Assembly: GCA_019313725.1 (NCBI GenBank)
Contig: JAFDAT010000154.1
Coordinates: forward strand, 1 to 7,627
Direction: 5' to 3'
Length of the DNA: 7,627 bases
From: Deltaproteobacteria bacterium
GTDB taxonomy: Bacteria > Desulfobacterota > Desulfobacteria > Desulfobacterales > B30-G6
Under the pieces are notes generated by a model that saw only the letters and a list, made by a program, of their open reading frames with translations, ran no database searches and was not told the origin of the DNA. Shown here piece after piece: positions 1 through 5,486 of the stretch (position 1 is the first letter of the stretch; the number at the start of each line of letters is the position of its first letter). The position numbers and the translations under genes are program-made.

Positions 1-740
1 TTGGCGATTTCAAATGCACAGGCGATCTCCTGAGCCGGTGTTGCACCGGATTCACGGACGTGGTATCCGCAGATGCTGACGGGGTTGCACCGCGGTAGTT
101 CCCGCATGCTGTACTCGATACTGTCGCCCACCAGGCGGACAGCATCTTCAACCGGAAATATCCAGGCACCACGCCCGATCATCTCTTTTAGGATATCGTT
201 CTGCGGTGTAGCATTGATCCTGTCTTTAGGGTATCCGCGTTTCTCCGCCAGCGCCTGGTACATGGCCAGCATGATGCTGGCCACGGCGTTGATGGTCAGG
301 CCGGACCCTATTTTATCCAGGGGGATATCCTTGAAGGCAATCTCGAAATCTCGGAGGGAATCGACGGCCATACCCACCCGGCCGACCTCTCCAAGGGCGC
401 TCGGGCTGTCTGAATCCAAACCCATCTGGGTCGGCAGGTCAAAGGCGACGTTCAACCCGGTCTGGCCGTGAGATATCATGTATTTGAAGCGCTGATTCGT
501 CTCTTCAGGCGTCCCGAAACCTGTGTATTGTCGAGTCGTCCATGCCCGGCTGCGATACCCCTGGGGGTGGAGGCTGCGGGTAAAGGGATACTCTCCGGGT
601 TCGCCCAGGTCTTTGGCATAATCAAAGCCGATCTCCTCCAGATCCTTGGGAGTGTACACCGATTTTATGCGCATACCAGACTGGTAGACGACTTCCTTTA
701 CCGCGTCTTTCTCATCTTTAATGTACTTGGCTACACCCAT
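1..740 (-). CDS. Acyl-CoA mutase (methylmalonyl-CoA mutase family), large subunit, 3' end cut by window edge
   Basis: This is the N-terminal 246 residues of the catalytic TIM-barrel subunit of a coenzyme B12-dependent acyl-CoA carbon-skeleton mutase; the rest lies beyond the left edge. The family isomerises CoA thioesters by radical chemistry in the cytoplasm. Visible hallmarks are TRQYTGFGTPEETN (69-82), GQTGLNVAFDLPTQMG (92-107), PQNDILKE (179-186) and GYHVRESGATPAQE (225-238). Aligned without gaps to Propionibacterium MCM from memory, Tyr72, Arg190 and His227 match Tyr89, Arg207 and His244. The first two bind the substrate carboxylate in MCM and are replaced in isobutyryl-CoA and 2-hydroxyisobutyryl-CoA mutases. 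Other positions deviate (TPQND rather than TIQND, GRGAW, CNPVSIC), so the substrate is not settled. The ATG at 740 follows GGTG with 5-nt spacing. The gene is downstream of the B12-binding subunit with a 138-bp gap. Family membership is very sure; methylmalonyl-CoA specificity is not. Confidence 0.93.
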   Translation of the reverse strand, partial: MGVAKYIKDEKDAVKEVVYQSGMRIKSVYTPKDLEEIGFDYAKDLGEPGEYPFTRSLHPQGYRSRAWTTRQYTGFGTPEETNQRFKYMISHGQTGLNVAFDLPTQMGLDSDSPSALGEVGRVGMAVDSLRDFEIAFKDIPLDKIGSGLTINAVASIMLAMYQALAEKRGYPKDRINATPQNDILKEMIGRGAWIFPVEDAVRLVGDSIEYSMRELPRCNPVSICGYHVRESGATPAQEIACAFEIA

Positions 741-878
741 TTTTTCACCCGATATTTCGTGTTTCGTGTTTGGTGTTTGGTTGGTTAAACAGTCAAATGG
801 TTAAGAAATCACGATATAAAAACCCAACCCGGATAACCGGAATTGAATATCCAATAATCAATACCCAACGCCCAATTA
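741..878. repeat. Intergenic repeat mosaic between the two mutase subunit genes
   Basis: This 138-bp AT-rich gap separates the two mutase subunit genes. It holds quasi-repeats of about 7 nt: a GTGTTTCGTGTTTGGTG run near 757-780, a GTTAAAC/GGTTAAG run near 780-805 that resembles the GTTAAATCG run at 5436-5486, and a CCAATAATCAATACCCAACG stretch near 851-870. I see no convincing promoter or terminator. The subunits may therefore be co-transcribed across it. Confidence 0.55.
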
Positions 879-1277
879 TCAAGTCCCGACAATGCTTTGA
901 ACCCCTTCGACAATGTCTTCGAACAGCGTCCCTCCGGGATAGACACCTTTGATGCCCATTGCTTTCAGCCCGGCAATGTCTTCGAAGGGGATGACCCCGC
1001 CAACCACGACCTGCACGTCATCCAGGCTTTCCGCTTGCATGGCGGCAATCAATTTTTCACAGATCGGCATATGGGCGCCCGACATGATGCTCAGGCCGAT
1101 CACATCCACCGACTCCTGCATGGCTGCGTTGACGATCTGTTCGATACGCTGATGCAGGCCGGTATAGATGACCTCCATGCCTGCATCCCGCAATGCCAAG
1201 GCCACAATCTTGGCTCCCTTGTCATGACCGTCCAGCCCCGGCTTGGCGATCAGTATTCTTATTTTCCCATTGTCCAT
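879..1277 (-). CDS. Acyl-CoA mutase small subunit, B12-binding domain protein
   Basis: This 132-residue protein is a stand-alone cobalamin-binding (Rossmann-like) subunit that pairs with the large subunit encoded just downstream to form a split adenosylcobalamin-dependent mutase. The base-off/His-on motif D16-G-H18-D-K-G21 supplies His18 as the lower axial cobalt ligand. The usual Ser-x-Leu loop appears as LSIMSGAH (62-69), with Met where Leu is common. Gly93-Gly94 in VVGGVIP is the third signature, lining the nucleotide-loop pocket. The length fits the family's separate small subunits (about 130-145 residues). The ATG at 1277 starts the conserved IRILIAKPGLDGHD block after a five-residue lead. 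Upstream GGGATAAG is a weak ribosome-binding site at best. Single-subunit mutases carry this domain fused at the C-terminus; here it is separate and encoded before its partner. Identification is firm; substrate class depends on the large subunit. Confidence 0.95.
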   Translation of the reverse strand: MDNGKIRILIAKPGLDGHDKGAKIVALALRDAGMEVIYTGLHQRIEQIVNAAMQESVDVIGLSIMSGAHMPICEKLIAAMQAESLDDVQVVVGGVIPFEDIAGLKAMGIKGVYPGGTLFEDIVEGVQSIVGT

Positions 1278-1314
1278 AATGACTTATCCCAGCCCGGATA
1301 TACCGGTTGAAAAT

Positions 1315-1327
1315 CCCGCATCGCGGG
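1315..1327 (-). other. Short GC hairpin upstream of the mutase small-subunit gene
   Basis: CCCGC (1315-1319) and GCGGG (1323-1327) form a perfect 5-bp stem around an ATC loop, extendable by a G-T pair. On the minus transcript it is followed by ATTTTC and lies 37 nt before the small-subunit ATG. It could be a weak attenuator or an mRNA-stability hairpin. The U-run is too poor to call a terminator. Confidence 0.3.
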
Positions 1328-1340
1328 GAAATTCTAATAA

Positions 1341-1383
1341 CGAAAAAACGTTTTACGTGTTATGATTTACGTTTTACGTAAAC
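1341..1383. repeat. ACGTTTTA-type heptamer run
   Basis: This stretch repeats ACGTTTT / TTACGT units (for example ACGTTTTACGTGTTATG and then TTTACGTTTTACGTAAA). The same wording recurs at 3786-3866, 4085-4110, 4259-4285, 5486-5502 and 5638-5650 in either orientation. It lies in the 236-bp gap between the regulator gene and the mutase small-subunit gene. Function is unknown. Confidence 0.7.
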
Positions 1384-1418
1384 ACCCTTCGGGCATTAGC
1401 CCTTGGTTTTGGACATTT

Positions 1419-1448
1419 CGATTTCGATAGCGATCCCGATTTCGATTT
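1419..1448. repeat. CGATNN hexamer array, copy 1 (5 units)
   Basis: Five uninterrupted hexamers read CGATTT, CGATAG, CGATCC, CGATTT, CGATTT. The first four bases are invariant and the last two vary. Four further arrays of the same type occur in this window, all in intergenic DNA. Confidence 0.9.
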
Positions 1449-1513
1449 GGATTAAGTAATTGGGCTCATAAATATATATCTTTGTGTGGGTAGCTCCCTT
1501 TTGCAACATCAGG

Positions 1514-2218
1514 CTATACACTATTGCCTTTTATGGATTTCATAACCGCAGCCTGGCCGCGCATGAGATGCTCGCGCACCACCTTTTCCACGCCCTTGGC
1601 GTCGCGGCGTTTTATGAATTCGAGCATGTGGCGGTGATCCTCGTTGCTCATTCCGGCAAGTTCTGCGTCCTTGAGGATCATCTGGCGAAACCTGTAAATC
1701 TGATCCTTCAGGTCATTGATCATTTTTATCAGCCGGGGACTCCTGCTGAGAGCATAGAGCAGTTCGTGGAATTCGGTGTTGATGTCCGGCAGGACCTCCA
1801 GATTACCGTTGTTCAGATGCTGCTGGAAGGTCCGGATTCGTGCTTCCAGAGGTTCAAGGTCCTTTTCATCATGTTTGATAGCCGCCAGCCGGGCGGCATA
1901 CCCTTCCAATACACCCCGGATCCCGAAAGTCTCTTCGATATCATCACTGCCGAGCCCCAGAACGACAAACCCGCCCCGGGGTCTTTTCGTCAGATACCCC
2001 TCCCGCTCCAGTTTGTGAATCGCCTCCCTCACCGGTGTCCGGCTGATGTCCAGCGTCGCTGCTAGACGGCTTTCCACGAGGCGCTGACCGGATGGAATAT
2101 CTCCTTTGATAATCGCCTGCTTAATGTTTTCGAACACATGCTGTCCCAGTGATTTCCGTTCTGTCAAACCGGAAAGGTGTTGGAAGCCCATGTTTTTCAG
2201 TTCTGCTTTGATTTCCAT
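1514..2218 (-). CDS. GntR-family transcriptional regulator (FCD/FadR subfamily)
   Basis: This 234-residue protein has an N-terminal winged helix-turn-helix at about 22-90, containing VFENIKQAIIKGDIPSGQRL (28-47), LDISRTPVREAIHKLEREGYL (56-76; recognition helix SRTPVREAI) and a wing ending KRPRGGFVV. The C-terminal helical FCD ligand-binding domain spans about 93-228. Candidate metal ligands are the NTEFH segment (Asn147, His151), His195 or His197 in EDHRHM, and His217 in REHL. FCD regulators usually sense organic acids or their CoA esters and act as dimeric repressors at TGT-N-ACA palindromes. It lies 22 bp downstream of the CoA-transferase gene and its ATG at 2218 has only a weak ribosome-binding site, suggesting translational coupling. 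A matching palindrome sits at 3717-3731 between the divergent operons, so it probably controls them and itself. The effector is unknown. Confidence 0.93.
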   Translation of the reverse strand: MEIKAELKNMGFQHLSGLTERKSLGQHVFENIKQAIIKGDIPSGQRLVESRLAATLDISRTPVREAIHKLEREGYLTKRPRGGFVVLGLGSDDIEETFGIRGVLEGYAARLAAIKHDEKDLEPLEARIRTFQQHLNNGNLEVLPDINTEFHELLYALSRSPRLIKMINDLKDQIYRFRQMILKDAELAGMSNEDHRHMLEFIKRRDAKGVEKVVREHLMRGQAAVMKSIKGNSV

Positions 2219-2240
2219 AGTGCCAGTAAGGCTGTCTTTT

Positions 2241-3431
2241 TTAGATAATACCTTTATCTTTCATCTCCCCAAGCTGTTCGTCGGTAAAACCCAGTTTCCC
2301 GCCGTAAATCTCTCTGTTCTGCTCCCCGAACCGGGGCGGGAAGGTAAGCTCGCCACCGGCATCTGCAAGGAAGGCAGTCGTGTTCGGCGGCGGCGCCAGC
2401 GTGATCCGGGTACCGGTTTTGGCATCGGCTGCGTGCAGCAGTTTTCTTTTGACCAACGGATCTTGGATGACCTCTGGAATCGTCTTGATCTTGCTGATCG
2501 GTACGGTAATCGCGTTGAACAACGCGATGAGCGCTTCCGAAGTGTGTTGTTGCGTAATGCCGGTCAAGGCTTTATTGAGATCAGCCACATCTTTTATGCG
2601 CCCGGCGTTTTTTGCATACCTGGGCAGGTCCAAGCTTTTAAACTGCTCCTGGGATACCAGGGATTTCCACTGGCGGTCGTTCCCCACCGCCAGATAAACA
2701 TAGCCGTTGCTGGTGGGATATACCGACACCGGTGAAAAAAATTCGTGGGTATTGCCCCGGCGGGTTATCGCTTTTCCAAAGCTGGCATTCAGGGTGATGG
2801 GCACCGTCAGCCATGAAACCGAGGACTCGAACATGGCCAGGTCGATCCGGCCCCCCTCTCCCGTGCACTGCCTTTTGAACAGCGCTTTCATCAGCAGCCC
2901 GTAGGCGTGTTCGCTGGTTCCCATATCCGGCAGAGGAATGCCGATGACCTGGGGGTCTCCCTGCTCCTCTCCGGTCAGTTCCATCAGGCCCGACCTGGCC
3001 TGCAGTATGGGATCATAGGCACCTTCATTGCTGTCCGCCCCGAACCCCGTAACACCCAGCCAGATGATGTCCTTTTTCACCGAACTGAGCGTATCGTAGT
3101 CGATTCCCAGCTTCGTGTAGTTCTTGGGCAATTGATTGGTGACGAAGATATCGACCTGCAGTTCCCGGATCAGAGATTTCAACAACGCCTGGCCTTCGGC
3201 TTCGGCCAGGTTCAGGGTAAGCGCCTTTTTTCCGGCATTGATACACAGAAAATAGGCGTTCATACGCTCTTCACCCAGCACATTGTCGCCGATAAACCGG
3301 TTCGGGTCTCCATAGACAGGGTGTTCGAGCCGAATGACGGTCATGCCGTCCTGGGCGAACCGATAGGTCAGGTACGGCGCCACCGTTGCCTGTTCAAGGG
3401 AGAGAACGGTTAGTTTATTGAATATATCCAT
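2241..3431 (-). CDS. Class III (CaiB/BaiF) CoA-transferase
   Basis: This 396-residue protein belongs to the class III CoA-transferases (formyl-CoA:oxalate, carnitine and benzylsuccinate CoA-transferase family), which move CoA between acyl-CoAs and free acids through an aspartyl-CoA anhydride. Visible family features are LSLEQATVAPYLTYRFAQDG near the N-terminus, VIRLEHP, the loop CINAGKKALTLNL, the GVTGFG segment, and IPLPDMGTSEHAYGLL, whose Asp (169 from the chosen start) is the expected nucleophile. Length is normal for the family. I start at ATG 3431 because GGAG at 3440-3443 is 8 nt upstream; a TTG six bases earlier would leave only 2 nt. As first gene of the minus-strand operon and divergent from a TRAP transporter, it probably activates the imported acid for the mutase. 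Acyl donor and acceptor cannot be read from sequence. A racemase of the same superfamily is less likely given the conserved Asp and context. Confidence 0.93.
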   Translation of the reverse strand: MDIFNKLTVLSLEQATVAPYLTYRFAQDGMTVIRLEHPVYGDPNRFIGDNVLGEERMNAYFLCINAGKKALTLNLAEAEGQALLKSLIRELQVDIFVTNQLPKNYTKLGIDYDTLSSVKKDIIWLGVTGFGADSNEGAYDPILQARSGLMELTGEEQGDPQVIGIPLPDMGTSEHAYGLLMKALFKRQCTGEGGRIDLAMFESSVSWLTVPITLNASFGKAITRRGNTHEFFSPVSVYPTSNGYVYLAVGNDRQWKSLVSQEQFKSLDLPRYAKNAGRIKDVADLNKALTGITQQHTSEALIALFNAITVPISKIKTIPEVIQDPLVKRKLLHAADAKTGTRITLAPPPNTTAFLADAGGELTFPPRFGEQNREIYGGKLGFTDEQLGEMKDKGII

Positions 3432-3445
3432 TGGCAATTCTCCAT

Positions 3446-3486
3446 AACACCGCCTACGGCGTTGTTATTCAACGCGGCTTCGCCGC
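3446..3486 (-). other. Tandem hairpins in the leader just before the CoA-transferase ribosome-binding site
   Basis: Two adjacent inverted repeats sit between the minus promoter and the CoA-transferase gene. One has perfect 5-bp arms GCGGC (3474-3478) and GCCGC (3482-3486) with a TTC loop. The other has 9-nt arms AACACCGCC (3446-3454) and GGCGTTGTT (3458-3466), with one mismatch and a TAC loop. The second ends 2 nt before the GGAG ribosome-binding site (3440-3443). They may be REP-like elements or may modulate translation. Confidence 0.6.
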
Positions 3487-3557
3487 TATATTAATTAATG
3501 CTATTCACGCAGAATATTGTCTTTTATCTGCCATGTTGTTTATACAATCTTATTATT

Positions 3558-3593
3558 CGATTCCGATAGCGATCCCGATTTCGATTTCGATGG
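3558..3593. repeat. CGATNN hexamer array, copy 2 (6 units)
   Basis: Six contiguous hexamers read CGATTC, CGATAG, CGATCC, CGATTT, CGATTT, CGATGG. The central four match copy 1 in the same order. The array lies in the predicted 5' leader of the CoA-transferase transcript. Confidence 0.9.
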
Positions 3594-3681
3594 ATACTCC
3601 CAACACGGAACCCTCGACTCCAAATCCTCCACTTCGATCAATTTCTTTACAGATAATCCTTTTTTTAGCCTCTGGTTATTT

Positions 3682-3710
3682 TCTATAGTGTATTTTCTTG
3701 CCCTTGACAA
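3682..3710 (-). promoter_or_regulatory. Candidate sigma70-type promoter for the CoA-transferase/regulator/mutase operon
   Basis: On the minus strand, TTGTCA (3710-3705) and TATAGA (3687-3682) are separated by 17 nt, a good match to the -35/-10 consensus. Initiation would fall near 3675, giving a leader of about 240 nt before the CoA-transferase start. Its -35 box shares the CTTGACAAG palindrome (3703-3711) with the promoter facing the other way. It is predicted from sequence only. Confidence 0.55.
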
Positions 3711-3731
3711 GTTTTTTGTATACTGTATACA
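3704..3731 (+). promoter_or_regulatory. Candidate sigma70-type promoter for the TRAP transporter genes
   Basis: TTGACA (3704-3709), a perfect -35 consensus, is followed after 16 nt by TATACA (3726-3731). Initiation near 3738 would give a leader of about 570 nt to the dctP start. The -10 element lies within the TGTATACTGTATACA palindrome, so a repressor bound there would block it directly. Confidence 0.65.
3717..3731. promoter_or_regulatory. Palindromic operator candidate for the GntR regulator
   Basis: TGTATACTGTATACA is a perfect 15-bp palindrome about a central T, made of two GTATAC hexamers. It fits the TGT...ACA half-site pattern known for FadR/FCD-type GntR regulators. It overlaps the plus-strand -10 box and lies 7 bp upstream of the minus-strand -35 box. 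The nearby regulator gene at 1514-2218 is the natural candidate to bind it. Confidence 0.65.
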
Positions 3732-3785
3732 CTTATTAAAAACAGTCAGCTACTTTTCAGGACAAGATTACGGCCCTAAAGAATA

Positions 3786-3866
3786 AACGATTTACGTTTT
3801 AAGTTTTAAGGTTTACGTGGCAGATATAAGAACAGTTTTAGGTTTTACGTGTTACGTTTTAAGTGG
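3786..3866. repeat. ACGTTTTA-type heptamer run in the long TRAP leader
   Basis: ACGATTTACGTTTTAAG, then GTTTTAAGGTTTACGTG, and after a 19-nt break GTTTTAGGTTTTACGTG and TTACGTTTTAAGTGGC, form a degenerate run. It belongs to the same family as 1341-1383 and lies about 50 nt downstream of the predicted plus-strand start site. Confidence 0.65.
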
Positions 3867-4125
3867 CAAAAAGCCTTGACCGTACGTAATCTATGGCAAT
3901 CTACAACTTACGTGAATACGTCTGCTGCGCAATGAATAATAACCTGAATCTTGCATAAAATTTGATAAAAATTTAAAATAGCTTATTAGCGCGGTATTAG
4001 GGATAGATCTTTGTGTCCTTTGTGGTTAAAGTTGCCATCGGTGGTGCAAGGCTTCACCGGTTGTCCTGCGCCCGGTCTCATCCTAAAACGTAACACGTAA
4101 ATCGTAAAACGATCCCTGAGTAGTC

Positions 4126-4141
4126 CAGGGCTTTAGCCCTG
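4126..4141. repeat. CAGGGCT hairpin (REP-like element)
   Basis: CAGGGCT (4126-4132) and AGCCCTG (4135-4141) form a perfect 7-bp inverted repeat with a 2-nt centre. A degenerate copy with one mismatch lies in the dctQ leader (5519-5534). A reduced relative, GGGC-ATTA-GCCC, appears near 1391-1402. It resembles palindromic repeats dispersed in bacterial intergenic DNA. Confidence 0.7.
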
Positions 4142-4221
4142 CCAAAGCGGGTTACGGGAAACCAAAATGCCAATTCAAAATTCAAAATTAAGAATTCAAA
4201 ATTGCCTTTATAAATTGCCCT

Positions 4222-4251
4222 CGATTTCGATCCCGATAGCGATTTCGATTC
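4222..4251. repeat. CGATNN hexamer array, copy 3 (5 units)
   Basis: The units are CGATTT, CGATCC, CGATAG, CGATTT, CGATTC. The CC and AG units are swapped relative to copies 1 and 2. It is embedded in composite leader copy A. Confidence 0.9.
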
Positions 4252-4297
4252 TGAACCTAAAACGTAAAACGTAAATCGTAAAACAATCCCTAAAAAA

Positions 4298-4303
4298 AGG
4301 AGG
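4298..4303 (+). promoter_or_regulatory. Strong ribosome-binding site of dctP
   Basis: AGGAGG, a full anti-Shine-Dalgarno match, lies 7 nt before the ATG at 4311. It directly abuts the end of the composite leader module and fixes the dctP start. It is stronger than the sites of the other genes here, in line with high expression of the periplasmic component. Confidence 0.9.
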
Positions 4304-4310
4304 TTCCATC

Positions 4311-5327
4311 ATGAAGAGACAAATTTTACTGCTCGCAGCCATTTTTTTTGCAGTCTTTGTTATCGGTAGCATCGGCACCCCGGGCGAGGCGAACGCCGGG
4401 CCGGTTAAACTGAGCTACGCTAATTTTCCGCCTCCGGTTACCTTTCCGTGTGTCCAAATGGAACGCTGGAAAGATGAAGTGGAAAAGCGCACCAACGGCA
4501 AGGTTGTCATCAACACCTTTCCAGGGAGCACCCTGCTTGGCCCCAAGGACATGATGGACGGCGTCATTGCCGGTACGGCCGACATCGGCAATCTCTGCCA
4601 GGCCTACCAGCCCGGAAGGTTTGTTTTGTCCAATGCCACCGCGCTGCCCTTGGGCATACCCAATGCACGCGTGGGCAGCATGGTATTGTGGGACCTCTAC
4701 AGGAAATACAATTTCGAACCCTTCAACAAGGTAAAAGTATTGACCATGTTCACCACGGCCCCCTCGAACATCATGTCCAAGGTTCCCATTCGAAATCTCA
4801 ACGACATTCAGGGGGTGTCGCTCAGGGCATCCGGCGGGGCCGCCCAGATCCTGAAGGTGTGGGGCGCCAATCAGATCGGCATGCCCATGTCCGCCACACC
4901 CGAAGCATTGCAGAAGGGGACGGTCCAGGGCCTTTTTTCCTCTTTGGAAGTGATGAAGGATTTCAAGTTCGCAGAACTCTGCAAATATGTCACCATGACC
5001 CAGACACCGATTTACCCGTTTGCCGTGGTGATGAACATGGACAAATGGAACTCCTTGCCCAAGGATGTTCAGAAGGTCATGGAAGATCTGGGTACCGAAC
5101 AGGCCGAATGGACCGGCACGTACATGGATAAGATTGCCCTGGAATCCATTGCCTGGTCCAAGGCCAATCAAGGGGTGGAGTTCATCGAACCCTCCGATAA
5201 GGCGCAATGGGACAAGAAGCTGAAACCCATCGTCGACGCGTGGATCGCCAAAAAAGAAAAGGAAGGTTTTCCGGCCAAAGAGATTGTCGCCGATATCAGG
5301 GCGCTTATCAAAAAGTATGCAGAATAA
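4311..5327 (+). CDS. dctP: TRAP transporter substrate-binding protein, DctP family
   Basis: This 338-residue periplasmic receptor captures the substrate and delivers it to the DctQ-DctM membrane complex, which imports it using an ion gradient. The N-terminus is a signal peptide: positive MKRQ, a hydrophobic core to about residue 22, and likely cleavage after Ala-Asn-Ala (residue 29). The mature part has typical DctP features: KLSYANFPPP, ERWKDEVEKRTNGKVVINTFPGSTLLG (51-77), DMMDGVIAGTADIGN (80-94), and ASGGAAQILKVWGA (173-186) just after Arg172, the position of the conserved Arg that salt-bridges the ligand carboxylate in this family. PEALQKGTVQGLFSS (197-211) is also typical. No lipobox Cys is present. 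The gene heads the plus-strand cluster, has a strong ribosome-binding site, and is flanked by two copies of a repeat module. Its substrate is probably an organic acid; identity cannot be read directly. Confidence 0.95.
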   Translation: MKRQILLLAAIFFAVFVIGSIGTPGEANAGPVKLSYANFPPPVTFPCVQMERWKDEVEKRTNGKVVINTFPGSTLLGPKDMMDGVIAGTADIGNLCQAYQPGRFVLSNATALPLGIPNARVGSMVLWDLYRKYNFEPFNKVKVLTMFTTAPSNIMSKVPIRNLNDIQGVSLRASGGAAQILKVWGANQIGMPMSATPEALQKGTVQGLFSSLEVMKDFKFAELCKYVTMTQTPIYPFAVVMNMDKWNSLPKDVQKVMEDLGTEQAEWTGTYMDKIALESIAWSKANQGVEFIEPSDKAQWDKKLKPIVDAWIAKKEKEGFPAKEIVADIRALIKKYAE

Positions 5328-5330
5328 TGT

Positions 5331-5349
5331 CCCTCCCGAGACGTGAGGG
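5331..5349 (+). other. Small stem-loop just after dctP
   Basis: CCCTC (5331-5335) and GAGGG (5345-5349) can form a 5-bp stem with a 9-nt loop four bases after the dctP stop. AATTTTGAATTTT follows. It is too weak for a confident terminator, but it may stabilise the dctP message or partly limit read-through into dctQM. Confidence 0.35.
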
Positions 5350-5382
5350 CAATTTTGAATTTTGAATGTTTAATTTTGAATT
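5350..5382. repeat. AATTTTGAA run (inverse of the AATTCAAAATT family)
   Basis: CAATTTTGAATTTTGAATG followed by TTTAATTTTGAATT is the reverse-complement form of the AATTCAAAATT runs at 4171-4204 and 5567-5595. RNA carrying both orientations could base-pair within the dctP-dctQ gap. Confidence 0.75.
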
Positions 5383-5413
5383 AGAGCTGATCGTTGTTGG
5401 TTATTGTGGGGCG

Positions 5414-5431
5414 AAATCGCTATCGGGATCG
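5414..5431. repeat. CGATNN hexamer array, copy 4 (3 units, inverted)
   Basis: AAATCG, CTATCG, GGATCG read on the minus strand as CGATCC, CGATAG, CGATTT, matching part of copy 3. It is the only one of the five arrays in this orientation. Confidence 0.85.
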
Positions 5432-5435
5432 GAAA

Positions 5436-5486
5436 GTTGTTAAATCGTTAAATGGGGAATTAGGCAAATCGTTAAATCGTCAAAAA
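5436..5486. repeat. GTTAAATCG repeat run
   Basis: GTTAAATCGTTAAAT recurs after a short interruption as ATCGTTAAATCGTC. A related GGTTAAAC...GGTTAAG run is at 780-805. This is another short-unit repeat family confined to gaps. Confidence 0.65.

Larger units (their letters stand above)
4085..4300 (+). repeat. Composite leader module, copy A (upstream of dctP)
   Basis: The ordered blocks are AAAACGTAACACGTAAATCG, then ACGATCCCT, a CAGGGCT hairpin element, GGTTACGGGAAACCAAA, an AATTCAAAATT run (4171-4204), a CGATNN array (4222-4251), TTCTGAACCTAAA, a second AAAACGTAAAACG run and ATCCCTAAAAA. It ends at the AGGAGG ribosome-binding site of dctP. The same blocks in the same order precede dctQ (5482-5663), so the two are direct repeats on either side of dctP. 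Confidence 0.9.
3438..4310. other. Divergent regulatory and repeat region between the two operons
   Basis: This 873-bp gap holds no credible gene. From left to right it has tandem hairpins (3446-3486), an ATTAATTAAT palindrome (3490-3499), a CGATNN array (3558-3593), back-to-back promoters with a palindromic operator (3682-3731), ACGTTTTA-type runs (3786-3866), an ATCTTTGTGTCCTTTGTGG phrase (4007-4025; its first ten bases recur near 1478), and the composite leader module (4085-4300) before dctP. Small open frames here translate the repeats into low-complexity Asp/Ser or Ile/Pro strings. Confidence 0.8.

Noticed and set aside
2106..2735. Plus-strand open frame of 209 codons across the regulator and CoA-transferase genes
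   Set aside because: It spans two well-supported minus-strand genes and the gap between them and encodes no recognisable domain; it is a codon-bias shadow.
3517..3786. Plus-strand open frame of 89 codons containing an Asp-Ser-Asp-Phe string
   Set aside because: The Asp-rich part is translation of a CGATNN array, and the frame runs through both predicted promoters and the operator. No ribosome-binding site was seen.
4020..4080. GC-rich stem region considered as a cobalamin riboswitch, given the B12-dependent enzyme nearby
   Set aside because: The conserved B12-box and core sequence are not present on either strand, and the region leads into the transporter genes.
4326..5207. Long open frame (293 codons) on the minus strand, antisense to dctP
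   Set aside because: It mirrors the dctP coding sequence; its translation is Gly/His-rich with no recognisable domain, whereas dctP has a signal peptide, family motifs and a strong ribosome-binding site.
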